From assembly GCA_021234155.1 (NCBI GenBank), contig JAJEKV010000078.1:126001-190000 (forward strand): DNA of 64,000 bases. The letters are read 5' to 3'. Shown one piece after another: positions 34,894 to 43,999 of this stretch. The notes beneath the pieces were generated by a model, which saw only the letters and a list, made by a program, of their open reading frames with translations, ran no database searches and had not been told where the DNA came from. Made by a program: the position numbers and the translations under genes. This DNA is from Isoetes taiwanensis (lineage: Eukaryota > Streptophyta > Lycopodiopsida > Isoetales > Isoetaceae). How positions within the stretch are numbered: position 1 is the stretch's first letter; every line of letters begins with the position of its first letter.

Positions 34894-35460
34894 ATGGCGG
34901 GCAGTGGGAAGAGCCTGAAGAGGATAATATCATGGCTGGCGTTTCTACTAGTGACATTTTTAATCATAGGGGCAGCGATAAAGCCCAGATTTTCCCAAAA
35001 ATTAATCGACATCTATCAGCTCTTCGGCGGCAGATATTCTGATTTCTTCGCATTGACCCTCTGCAGCGCCCTGTTTGTTGCAGAATTGGGCCGATATTTC
35101 AATGTATTTTGGGATTGGCAGGAGATAGTGACGCATCGGATCCTCTCTCCGACTCTACTTTCTCCACTTATAGCAGCGGGAATAACCCTTAGCCCTGCAG
35201 ATCTCACTCCTCATCTTCATTTCCTTGCTTCATTGTTAGGTTCATGTTGGCGCTCTTCTTACGCTTCTCACGGCTCTGCTGAGCCTGATTTGACTACGCA
35301 GCAGCTCGCCTCTCTTTCTCGAATTTCAGAATACGCTTTTACCTCACCAATCTTACGCAATTCGCATCTCCCGAGCTATCAGTTTCTTCTACCCTTTGTG
35401 CTAATTATAACCATATGCCGGGCTCATGAAATCTTCCGGCTAAGATGGCAGGATTTTTAA
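34894..35460 (+). CDS. hypothetical protein with N-terminal membrane segment
   Basis: An uninterrupted 188-codon ORF, one of the longest in the window, in a locally GC-richer segment. The ATG context TTTTGAATGGCGG has G at +4. Residues about 13-29 (ISWLAFLLVTFLIIGAA) form a strong hydrophobic helix preceded by a basic MAGSGKSLKR, as in a type II signal anchor. Further hydrophobic stretches lie at about 50-62 (DFFALTLCSALFV), 80-95 and 165-177 (FLLPFVLIITICR), so one to four membrane spans are possible. The C-terminus is basic and aromatic (EIFRLRWQDF). No recognised domain. Being intact where most neighbours are frameshifted, it is a good candidate for a functional gene or first exon. Confidence 0.5.
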   Translation: MAGSGKSLKRIISWLAFLLVTFLIIGAAIKPRFSQKLIDIYQLFGGRYSDFFALTLCSALFVAELGRYFNVFWDWQEIVTHRILSPTLLSPLIAAGITLSPADLTPHLHFLASLLGSCWRSSYASHGSAEPDLTTQQLASLSRISEYAFTSPILRNSHLPSYQFLLPFVLIITICRAHEIFRLRWQDF

Positions 35461-35675
35461 ACCGCCAAGAGAGGGTTTGATCGCGATCGACCGCCATTGA
35501 TCGACGGTCTCTTGGCTGTAAAAAACCACATTCCTTGGCCACAACAAAATAAGTTACTCACCGTGGGTATCCTGGTCGCGAGGGAGATTATAAAAAGCAT
35601 TTGGAAGATGCCAGAACAAGAACAATTGCATCATAACCAAGAGCAAAACAGAATTGGAAGCATTGGCAAAGGCAG

Positions 35676-36103
35676 ATGGAAATAGAAAGACCAAATGCAA
35701 GTGCCGACGAAAAAAGGGGAATTATTGTGGGATTGTTCGAAATCAACGAGGAAGCAATGAGGGAGGCCGGAAATGATGAAGAGATAGTGTCTGAGTTGGG
35801 CCCTGCGCTTGCTCTGGTGAAACAATTCTACATTCAAGTATTTGGAGAAAAGTATGAGCGTGCTGCTGCAACAGCGGTGGCCAATAATCTGAAAATATAT
35901 TGCGATGATGCGTGGAGCGGATACCAGGATGCATTGAAGGCTCAAATGCTGACGTGGATGTTGTTTCGTTGGTTAGATCGGCCCCTTAGAAGTGAGCTGG
36001 ACAATCCTTTGTGTAACACCCTTGCTGGTGGCCCCTTATACGATTGGATTGACTACCGCAGAGACGTCTACAATAATGACTGTGACTTCATTGCATTCCC
36101 AGG
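35676..36103 (+). CDS. hypothetical acidic protein or exon
   Basis: The frame opens at the ATG at 35,676 and runs 226 codons to 36,356, but from about 36,102 it reads into a duplicated repeat, so only the first 142 codons are taken as original gene. They include MEIERPNASADEKRGIIVGL, a helical stretch with ALVKQFYIQVFGEKYERAA and MLTWMLFRWLDRPLRS, then DWIDYRRDVYNNDCDFIAF. The boundary CATTCCCAG-GTCTCC at 36,102 could be a splice donor; otherwise the repeat supplies a foreign C-terminus. A different-frame ORF (35,497-35,685) overlaps the start by a few bases; a single-base shift could fuse them. Family not recognised. Confidence 0.45.
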
Positions 36104-36990
36104 TCTCCTCCTCTCGTCGAGATTGGTCCCCTCTACCATTTATTCTCGGCCACTAAATAAACAAGATGTTGCGCACCAGAGGTTGCCCTCCGTTGGCAGA
36201 GATGTGTGTTTTGTTGTTTCGTGTCAGGTCTTTTTTTGTGTGAACACTGGGTGTCATTTTTTCTTAGGCCAAGAGTATTGTTTACAAAGTTGTGCATGTC
36301 AATTTAAAGAACTGAGGGAGAAAAGAATAACTCTTCAAAGTAATTCATATAAATGATACTGTGCAACGAATAACTCTATGATTTATGGGTACTTAGAGAT
36401 ATCGAACGGACATAGTGAACAAAGTGTTGCACTATGATTTAAGATACATAGACAAATTTTGACGTTGTTATCAGTTTTTACGCGACGCTTTCGCATTTCA
36501 CCTCACATTCTTGAATTTTACCTCACAATGACAACTCTATTGCCTATTTGGTTGGTACCATTAGCATATGTTCGAGGCCCTTTCCCCTAAGGTCTCCTCC
36601 TCTCGTCGAGATCGGCCACTAAATAAACAAGATGCTGCACACCAGAGGTTGCCCTCCATTGGCGCGAATGTGTGTTTTGTCGTTTCGTTTTCTTATGCCA
36701 GGAGTTTTGTTTATAGAACCGAGGGGGGAAAGAATAACTCTTCAAAGTAATTTACATAAATGATACTGTGCAACAAATAACTCTATGATTTATGGGTACT
36801 TGAGATATCAAACGGGCACAATAAACAAACTATTGCACTATGATTTAAGATACGTAGACAAATTTAGACGTTGACGTTGTTATCAGTTTTTACACGGCAT
36901 TTTTGCATTTCGCCTCACATTTTTGAGTTTTACCTCACAATGACAACTCTATTAGCTATTTGGTTGGTACTATCAGCATATGTCGAATTA
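36102..36990 (+). repeat. tandem duplication, period about 490
   Basis: GGTCTCCTCCTCTCGTCGAG begins both copies (36,102 and 36,590). Both continue with CGGCCACTAAATAAACAAGA, CACCAGAGGTTGCCCTCC, a region ending TGATACTGTGCAAC-AATAACTC, and TACCTCACAATGACAACTCT. The second copy lacks a 30-base piece near its start and about 60 bases near the middle. The peptide frame RPLNKQD-V/A-AHQRLPS is open in both copies. Confidence 0.85.
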
Positions 36991-37908
36991 TCTCCCTAAC
37001 TTTTTTTTTTCTGAAATAGAGAAAATAAACACATTATTATATAGCAAGATCTATAGCATCCTTTGAGACAAAAAATGGGTGATTTGATGAAAGCATTTGA
37101 AAATCATTAAAGAGCATCCCATTAAGTGGATCAAAGTGGGGCATCCTCTCTTATTCCTCATGGTTAATTCGTTAATATTTATGGCATCAACCCAATCCAA
37201 ACCACCTCCTTCAATGAAGAAAAGGGAGAGTCAATAATGAATTCAAATTCTAGTTGAAGGGGCTCAAGCTTGGGGTTCTCGTTCCCTAATTCCTGCAATG
37301 CCCCATCAGGATCGACATAGGAGAGAGCCAAAAGGCTACTACTAAAAAAGTTCTTGAAATAGAATTCTCATAGACGAGAACTTAGCAGATTGGAATATTA
37401 TTGAGTTTAGGCCTAGGAATGATAATATTGATCTCTTGCATAACGTATAGGAATATTTTACATAAAAACAAGCAACTGTATACAATGATGTTAATTGTGG
37501 ATGTGCTGCTCACAACCAAATTGGATGTTTCAGCACTCGCACGAAGTTGATGTCAAAGAGCTCGATGAACTGCACACAGAAAATGACAGCTCGATATAAC
37601 TTTCTCATAGTATAGCATGTTCAAATTTAGGTTGTCATGGTCCCATGCCATGCGGGACAACTGGAAATGGTTGCTATAGGCACTGTTGTAATACTTTCAA
37701 AATTTCATGCAGATATTATCCACACAAGAACTTCAAAAGAATGGATAAAAAAACCTAGGAAAAAAGTGTATGAATTATGTGGCTTGAATGCAAATTAGAT
37801 TTAGTCATCCAAGCCTATTGCTTTAACATGAATTCCAATGCACTTTCAAAACTTCTTTGCAGGTTTCGACCATTGCTTTTTCCTCGGTGTACATACATGT
37901 ACAAATAG
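36991..37908. other. spacer, no gene seen
   Basis: AT-rich with a T run near 37,000-37,010. No ORF above background and no clear repeat. Confidence 0.4.
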
Positions 37909-38142
37909 ATTCAATCTTTTCCATGGAAAATCCTGCTTCCTCATTTGCTTGCAGTCTATGATTTTTTGATTAGCCTCCAAGATCCCTTAATTTCATAGCT
38001 CTGTTTTACAAAAGCAGTAGAACACAAAGGTGAGCTTCTTCATATTTCATTTTTACATGAAACATGTTCATGATGATGATGATGATCATCATCATCCTCC
38101 TCGTCGTCGTCGTCGTCGTTATTATTGTTGTTATTATTATTA

Positions 38143-38173
<31 letters not shown>

Positions 38174-38560
38174 AATTAACTTGCTCTCTCAATCTTTTCC
38201 ATGGAAAATCCTACTTCCTCATTTGATTGCAGTCTCTGATTTGTTGCTTAGCCTCCAAATCCCTCAATTTATAGCTCTGTTTTACAAAAGCAATGGAACA
38301 CAGAGGCAAGCTTCCTCTTACTTCATTATAACACATGTTCTTAATTAGTCTAATATGATTCAATCTTTTCCATGCATATAGGTATAAATAGATTCAATCT
38401 TTTCAATGAAAACTCGTGCTTCCTCATTTGCTTGCAGTCTCTGATTTGTTGCTTATCCTCCAAATCCCTCAATTTCATAGCTCTGTTTTACAAAAGCAGT
38501 GGAACACAGAGATGAGCTTCTTCTTATTTTATTTTTACATAAATCATGTTCTTAAATAGT
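37909..38560 (+). repeat. three-copy 170-base repeat with interrupting microsatellite
   Basis: Units starting GATTCAATCTTTTCCATGG and running through CCTCATTTGCTTGCAGTCT, AGCTCTGTTTTACAAAAGCA and GAGCTTCTTC occur at about 37,909, 38,192 and 38,391. The first and second are separated by a simple-sequence tract; the third is preceded by a partial repeat of its own start. Confidence 0.8.
38072..38173 (+). repeat. compound trinucleotide microsatellite
   Basis: Blocks of GAT, then ATC, CTC/GTC and ATT/TTA trinucleotides follow one another for about 100 bases. (GAT)n directly followed by its reverse complement (ATC)n gives a small hairpin. Confidence 0.9.
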
Positions 38561-38576
38561 CTCTTTTTTGCATTCA

Positions 38577-38604
<28 letters not shown>
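38577..38604 (+). repeat. poly-T run of 28
   Basis: Uninterrupted T run followed by GCTGTTATTCAAG, which would serve as polypyrimidine tract and acceptor for the short open frame at 38,617-38,823 (contains PPPPRKNRSSKPLISTPK). That frame is weakly supported as an exon; the run could equally be the reverse-complement tail of a retroposon. Confidence 0.7.
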
Positions 38605-38610
<6 letters not shown>

Positions 38611-38823
38611 ATTCAAGTGGTCCTCCTGGAGATGAATCTAAGAAACAATTGCGATATTGCCTTTCCCCCAAATAGCAATCCTAGGCTTATAGTTATGAAT
38701 AAAGCACTTCCTCCTCCTCCTAGAAAGAATAGATCCTCCAAACCTCTGATTTCTACTCCAAAGACTCCCAATGCTGACAGAAAACTTGTTAGAGGATGTG
38801 CCATCATGGCAATTTTTATTTGA

Positions 38824-39388
38824 CACTATGATGTTTGAAGTTGGCTCATATCATCTATTTGACAATGTCCAGAAAATCCATATGGTAAGTATTATGTGAA
38901 AAATTCTACCTGTCAATGTTAGAATTGCCTTCTTCTACAGATGGTGCGCAGTAGACTTACTTTGGAGAAGTTTCATTGCTTGACTTTGCTGAAGGAAACA
39001 AATATCAATGGCATGCACCAACATGATGGAATTTGAGCTTTCAACATCTGCTTAACATCTTCCTTAACCTTAGAATCAAGGCCTTAATTAATTGCGACCT
39101 CGCATGTCTTGCAAGCAGCTCACATCTACAGGAACAAAACAAAAGTCACTTGACTTAATGAAAAGAGATCAAGGGATATTATCACCATCATCCAAATATG
39201 TCTTTTTTAAGTTATGCAGGACTCCAAGAGTCATATTCTTAACATTAGGGAATTTTTGCAGAAATGATAGGTTTTATGCAAGATAAAGGTCACCAAGTTG
39301 ATGCTTAGCTTTCCACAACTCAGGTTATGTATCGATAAGTCATACATGCATCATACTCAAAGTTAAAGGCAAGGAGCAAAGCACAAAA
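38824..39388. other. spacer, no gene seen
   Basis: AT-rich. A 64-residue ORF at 39,092-39,286 shows no motif. Confidence 0.35.
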
Positions 39389-39465
39389 CCATCATTCAAT
39401 TAAATTGGGATTATGTCTATTCCAAAATCGCGCCGTATAAGCCTTTTATTGACCATTATATTGAA
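39389..39465 (+). repeat. dispersed repeat, copy 2 (pair with 25,907)
   Basis: Begins ACCATCATTCAATTAAATTG and continues GGATTATGTCT, CCAAAATCGCGCCGTATAAG, closely matching 25,907-25,985 in the same orientation 13.5 kb away. Confidence 0.8.
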
Positions 39466-39775
39466 TTAACCACACTTTTGCACTGAGTTCATTTTCGGGC
39501 TAGGAAGATGCATTTTATGTTGAAATGCAAAGGCATCCAAATATTCGGTGCAAATGACCCATATTATGAAAGAATGTTGGCAATATAAAAAGTAGGAAAT
39601 TGCTTATTAATTCGTACAATCACCGACGACAACGAAATCTAAACATTGAAATTGTAGTGCTTTACGAATAAATAACAGCAAGCAAGTTGCTACAAAACGA
39701 TTTTGTGGGTCAAATCGGCGGGCGCGATTTTATTCAAGATAAATAACGATTATAGTGGAACATAAACTTTAAAAA

Positions 39776-40000
39776 CTAATCCGAATCATCGCCGACAAAG
39801 GGCTGCAGCGATGCCGAGATCCTGTCGATCATGAACAAACCATGCTCTGGATTCCATATAAGATGGATTACAACATCAAAGGGATCAGGATAGAAGCGGA
39901 CGAGATTCATAGCAACGACATCAAGCCAGTCCTGAAGTTCTATTTCTAGCTCGCGGCACCTGCAGAGGTCTGCATGGTTCATCTGGCAGGAGCAGAAGGC
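39776..40000 (-). CDS. small exon-like ORF, probably a terminal exon
   Basis: A minus-strand frame of about 69 codons starting at the Met of CAG-ATGAACCATGCAGACC (39,982) and ending in a stop at 39,776. It reads MNHADLCRCRELEIELQDW, LDVVAMNLVRFYPDPFDVV and LIWNPEHGLFMIDRI, with a good polypyrimidine acceptor (GCCTTCTGCTCCTGCCAG) just before the Met. Higher GC than the flanks. It lies downstream of the FCP1-like gene on the same strand and could be its last exon or a separate small gene. Family unknown. Confidence 0.4.
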   Translation of the reverse strand, partial: AFCSCQMNHADLCRCRELEIELQDWLDVVAMNLVRFYPDPFDVVIHLIWNPEHGLFMIDRISASLQPFVGDDSD

Positions 40001-40234
40001 GGAGGCCGAAGCCGATGGTTTGCATACCTATTTATACACACCTAAATTATTGACGGTATATACATACAAATTATTGCAAGTATAGCAAACCATACACATA
40101 ATATAAAAGAACAATACGTACACAGAACCAATAATGCTGATATAAGAACACAATATATATTCGAAAGAGGTTGGTGTAAAGTATATTTCATATTCAAAAC
40201 TTTTTGGAAAGTGTATTTCCTGTATACATATATT

Positions 40235-40905
40235 TCAAAAAAGTTCCCTTTCTAGAACGATCTTCTCTAGGTCCCTATCAATTTCCCCTGTCCGATTAAG
40301 TTGCGGGTATAGTGTTTGTATCTCTTCGACCGTTTTTCCTGTAGCTATTTCGTGCAAGATACTGACAAAACGAAGCAGGAAGTCATCTTTGTCAAAATCT
40401 TCAGGATGATAGGATGGTGGATTTAGTGATCGCGGGATCGATTGAAGCAACACTTCAAGGTGTCATCATCAACTATAATGATGTCTTCCTTCTCCTGAAC
40501 GCCCAAGTCATCCATCATGTCGCTCAAGCATTTCACAAATATTTTTTTACTTGTAGGATCCTTCGGGTTATTGAATGACTTACATTTGCTCTGATCCCAA
40601 ACAGATGCCCAATCTCTATGTAACTCAGGAACTACTCTCAAAACTTCCTGTATATTTCTATTCTCCATCGACGACCAAATTGCACAACGAAATAAAGTGA
40701 AAGCTTGGTCTAACATCTCCTTCAGATACGACCGCGGATATATCCATTTCGTATTTGTCTCAAATGGTTTCTGTGCATACCATATGATAAAAGGGAATTG
40801 TGCTTTAGGTAACGTTTTGCAGAGAACTCCATTCAAATCGAACACCAGAATTTTGGAGAAAACTGGATTAGGTCTGTAATAATAAAGCACACACTTGTGA
40901 GACAA
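40235..40905 (-). pseudogene. FCP1-like HAD phosphatase domain, DLNG variant, one frameshift
   Basis: Minus strand. The frame starting upstream of 40,873 reads FSKILVFDLNGVLCKTLPK, then PRSYLKEMLDQAFTLFRCAI, WSSMENRNIQEV and EKEDIIIVDDDTLK. These are the HAD motif I (here DLNG instead of DxDGT), motif II (IWSS) and the late Asp-Asp motif of the FCP1/NLI-interacting-factor family. At about 40,448 one missing base shifts the frame; the next frame continues LLQSIPRSLNPPSYHPEDF, DKDDFLLRFVSILHEIATG and ends ERELF, the expected C-terminal part. A strong acceptor (TGTGCTTTATTATTACAG, ending at 40,874) suggests the exon starts at 40,873. FCP1-type enzymes dephosphorylate Ser/Thr; Asn for the second Asp predicts weak or no activity. 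Confidence 0.65.
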
Positions 40906-40920
40906 GGAAAAAGAAAATTG

Positions 40921-40941
40921 AAATCGTGCCTGGCGCGATTT
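40921..40941. repeat. GC-palindrome family member in a likely intron
   Basis: AAATCG-TGCC-T-GGCGCGATTT: near-perfect inverted repeat between the upstream exon and the FCP1 exon. Confidence 0.75.
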
Positions 40942-40959
40942 TCATTTCTGTTTGAATAA

Positions 40960-41425
40960 CATATCTTTCTGGTTCCTGTTCAACATCCGCAATGATGAGC
41001 TTACTCTCGGTTGTCTTCGGTCTGCCAGAAGTGTCAGCCACATCACTTAGTGTTTGAACTATGGTTGATACTTCATTACTCTTTATGCTAACCTGACTCG
41101 AGCTTTCCGAATCCACTGTATCATCTAGGATTTTGTCTTCTTCGTTTGCGTTACCTACATCCACTTCAGTCGGATTTTCCAATGTGATTGGAATGATAGG
41201 CACGCTCTCGGCCACATAGTTAAGCTGCTGCTTGTCGATATTCATCTTTATGTGCTCCATCTGCTTTCTCATTTGTTCCTGCTCTGCTGCCAGATCTGCA
41301 GGTAATTCGGACTTAGACCTGGAAGCTTTATTTTTTGCACTACCTATCGGACCCCTAGGTGCCACCTCTAGCACTCTCTCATAAAAAATATCAAGGAAGT
41401 CCTTGGCTTGACCATCAGAGACCAC
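40960..41425 (-). CDS. acidic Ser/Glu-rich exon upstream of the FCP1-like exon
   Basis: A minus-strand frame of about 155 codons, open from an ATG at 41,425. It reads MVSDGQAKDFLDIFYERVLE, a basic patch (KNKASRSKSELPADLA), a helical EQEQMRKQMEHIKMNIDKQQ with coiled-coil character, and an acidic Ser-rich stretch (EEDKILDDTVDSESSSQVS) to EQEPERY. Then comes the palindrome and acceptor of the next exon. The frame was chosen because of codon-like composition and because no stop occurs for over 450 bases. It may form the N-terminal part of the FCP1-like protein; the splice phase could not be verified. Confidence 0.45.
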
Positions 41426-42266
41426 ACTTTGGCATTTCCTAGCTAGCTTCAGAGCTTCCCGCCCGACATAACCTCCAACATGAAACTCCCAACACGTAGA
41501 CTCTAAAGGGCAGAAGGCTTCAATCGAAAACCTCGAAGGGCCAAAGAAAACCCGACTTATTCAGCCTCCCCTTATGCGTAGTCCCAGTAGCTCATACTTG
41601 ATTGGTGAATTAAGGACGTGGTCGACCTTTTCTTCTTCCTCTTCCTCTTAAGCCCTCTTCAAAGTCCACATCCACATCTGCGGTCCCTTTTCCCTTTGTC
41701 TTCAAAGATTGATCGGACATAAAAAACATTTTTCAATAGGGGTTCATCTAGCCGAAAAGCACCGCCAAGCAATCTTTTCACCTTCTAGTTTCCCTTGAGT
41801 CTTTCATATTATTTTATCATCCATAATGGCTATCATAAGGACTAGCATATGTGAGATCTTACTTTCGGTACTAAACTCACTATCTTTGTTTTCATCTATC
41901 ATTACCGCTTGCCCTCATCACTTTAATGCATTCGACATCATTTGCAAAGCAGCTAGTGCATATGCGAGGGACATGTCGAGTGGCAAACCGTCACGATAGT
42001 ATAATGCATCTCAGTCGCCAAACCACCGCATGTGTTGAAGAAGGTCAGAATCATCTTGTGTCCATCTCGCGTGCCACGGCTATCAAGAACAAATAGAGTG
42101 ATGTCGGTTGGCCCTTCACCCACATCTGGTATGGCACACTTATAACCAAGTGGGATCTACTTATAGAAAAATGGAGACTCTCTCATCGCAACTTTTTTTT
42201 TTTTAGGTCGACGAACTTTCGTGGTGAATCCCCTTAAGAGTTGCCACATTCTTCGCTTTTGTCGCT
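41426..42266. other. gene-like minus-strand region without clear exons
   Basis: GC is moderate and several protein-like fragments occur on the minus strand, but frames are short. A T run at about 42,191-42,202. No motif recognised. Confidence 0.25.
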
Positions 42267-42776
42267 TCACACAAAATCTTTTGACCAAAATACATATTTC
42301 TTAATGTCATCATTAGATACGTTGTACTTTTGCATTAAGCCTATCTCTGATAACATGAAGTCTCCTGAGAGCCTTTGCAGTTCTTCGCCAACAGCTTTTT
42401 TCAGGACTTTCATATTTTTTATCGATTCGCATGCATCTTCGAAAGATGTTGCTGCAGACGTTTTCTTGTAGATAACTTTCTTTCGATGCAACTATCTAGA
42501 ACAGAGATTAATTCTCGTGATCATCCAATTCTTGTGCCTTTCTCATTTCTGCGGATACCTATATAAAAAATAGACGATCTTGCGGAGGAAACCTGCCACA
42601 CGAATCTGGCAACTTCTTTTCCGAATAAGCATCCCAAAATTCGTTCCACTTTTCCCATACCTAGTCAAAAGAAAAAACAATCTTGCAGGCATCCATGGCA
42701 CCATTTGCTCTTCTGTGCCAGCTCGTGCATCCCCTTTTTTCTTCTTTGATCTAGTGCCCTTGGTCTTGTCCTCCAT
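42267..42776 (-). CDS. Lys-rich protein, two exon-like segments
   Basis: The upstream segment starts at an ATG at 42,776: MEDKTKGTRSKKKKGDARAG, then EEQMVPWM. In a second frame the same DNA gives WEKWNEFWDAYSEKKLPDSC. After GGTATCCGCAG near 42,548 and a gap, the segment from 42,491 reads MHRKKVIYKKTSAATSFEDA, CESIKNMKVLKKAVGEELQR and SNDDIKKYVFWSKDFV to a stop at 42,267. The basic start and the Trp-spaced WEKWNEFW block are reminiscent of Myb/SANT-like DNA-binding domains of transposon or trihelix type, but this is weak. The frame change within the first segment suggests an indel. Confidence 0.35.
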
Positions 42777-42997
42777 TATGGTTTGGGTATGGTGTCCTTT
42801 CTAGTAATTTGAATTGCACTCTTAGATTGCCCTTTGTCCCGTCGGGCATTGGTTTTCCATATTCGATCCATTGGTTACGAAGCGGCCGCGAATCGTTCCA
42901 TATAATGGACCGCAAAATATGGGCCGTTAGATAAAAAAATAGACAGCCGCGGAAAGTAACAATATAAAACGCTGCCGTGACGCTGCGTTAACCACGG

Positions 42998-43068
42998 ATT
43001 TACAAGAAACGCGCCTGGCGCGATTTCTTCATGATGAAGAATTCGCGCCAGGCGCGTTTCTTGTAAAT
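42998..43068. repeat. long near-perfect palindrome 1
   Basis: 35-base left arm (42,998-43,032) starting ATTTACAAGAAACGCGCC and right arm (43,034-43,068) ending TTTCTTGTAAAT, with a single loop base and one mismatch. Each arm contains the GCGCCTGGCGCG core, itself palindromic, so the structure is nested. Confidence 0.95.
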
Positions 43069-43090
43069 CTGTCAACGCAAATAACAACAT

Positions 43091-43111
43091 AAAATGCGCC
43101 AGGCGCATTTT
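43091..43111. repeat. perfect GC palindrome between the two hairpins
   Basis: AAAATGCGCC and its exact reverse complement GGCGCATTTT flank a single A. Confidence 0.95.
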
Positions 43112-43112
43112 C

Positions 43113-43213
43113 GCTAATCACGTATTTACAAGAAATGCGCCTAGTGCGATTTCTTCATGTATGCCATATGAAGAAATCGCGCCAGGCGCGTTTCTTGTAA
43201 ATACGTGATTAGC
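43113..43213. repeat. long near-perfect palindrome 2
   Basis: 46-base arms (43,113-43,158 and 43,168-43,213) around the 9-base loop GTATGCCAT. The arms begin GCTAATCACGTATTTACAAG and end TACGTGATTAGC. Only three positions differ and all are transitions (C to T or G to A) in the CG-rich core. The arm shares its inner sequence with palindrome 1. Confidence 0.95.
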
Positions 43214-43307
43214 TTAAAAACGCGGTTCGGGCGCGATTTGGAACGGTATGTGTGGGAAAATAAAATACCTTTTTTATAGGAATGTCTTCCCATGTCATTC
43301 AAGAGCG

Positions 43308-43985
43308 CTACCGATTTTCGCACTGGCCGCCGTTGTTGAGCCACCGAGAACCGCAATTTCTTATGGAATATGATCTATAGAATAACTGATTTCCAGTTTT
43401 TTGTGCTTGACTGATCAAAACCTTCTGCGCCTCCACTGAATGCTGGCCATCTATTATCATGAAGTGAATATCGAGGTTGCCAATTAAATCTTCAAGTTTA
43501 TTCCATATCAACACCTTCTTCGTCTTCATATCAAAAGGCACCACATCGCCGCAAGATTGGCACCACGGCCCCGGTTTTCTATCATGCCGTTGACTATTTC
43601 CATTGCGGTCGCTTGTCGTATCTTCGGGCCGACAAACATAGCCTTCGTGGACCTGAAAAGCCCCGGTCGACATGGATAGGATGCGCGAAGTTAAGGCCAG
43701 TGGATACTTGTCAAAGATATTTTTTGAGTTTGCTCATGGCTTTAACCGTCTTTCGCCTTTGTCGTCATCACTAGTCATATCTGTAATGCCTAGAACGTCT
43801 GGTGTTTCCCTGGCTCTAGAACTTGCATCTTCCTTCTCTTTTAAAGCTTGTAGGTACAGACTAGCTGACGGCCTTGTACTGATTGCTCTTCTCACAGCTG
43901 AGAGACCTTCACATATTTTTTTGGTGTCAATGGATCACCACGACTGCCCAAATTTGAAGAGGTTATCTGCGCGCCTCATCCGTTC
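43308..43985 (-). CDS. hypothetical protein with DGQHS motif
   Basis: Minus strand. Upstream frame (about 43,960-43,680): LYLQALKEKEDASSRARETP, DVLGITDMTSDDDKGERRLK, PWANSKNIFDKYPLASLRAS and YPCRPGLF, followed after a frame shift by MFVGPKIRQATAMEIVNGMI or the overlapping STGAFQVHEGYVCRPEDT. The last frame then runs DMKTKKVLIWNKLEDLIGNL, DIHFMIIDGQHSVEAQKVLI to a stop at 43,308. The IIDGQHS-V-EAQK motif recalls the D-G-x-H-R/S signature of ParB/sulfiredoxin-like nuclease folds, but the resemblance is short. I believe similar uncharacterised proteins exist in seed-free plants and may be transposon-associated. At least one frame change is present. Confidence 0.45.
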
Positions 43986-43999
43986 TTAGGGCAGTCTCT

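Noticed and set aside
34586-34957. 123-residue minus-strand ORF near the membrane-protein gene
   Set aside because: It overlaps the better plus-strand gene start and shows no motif or favourable start context.
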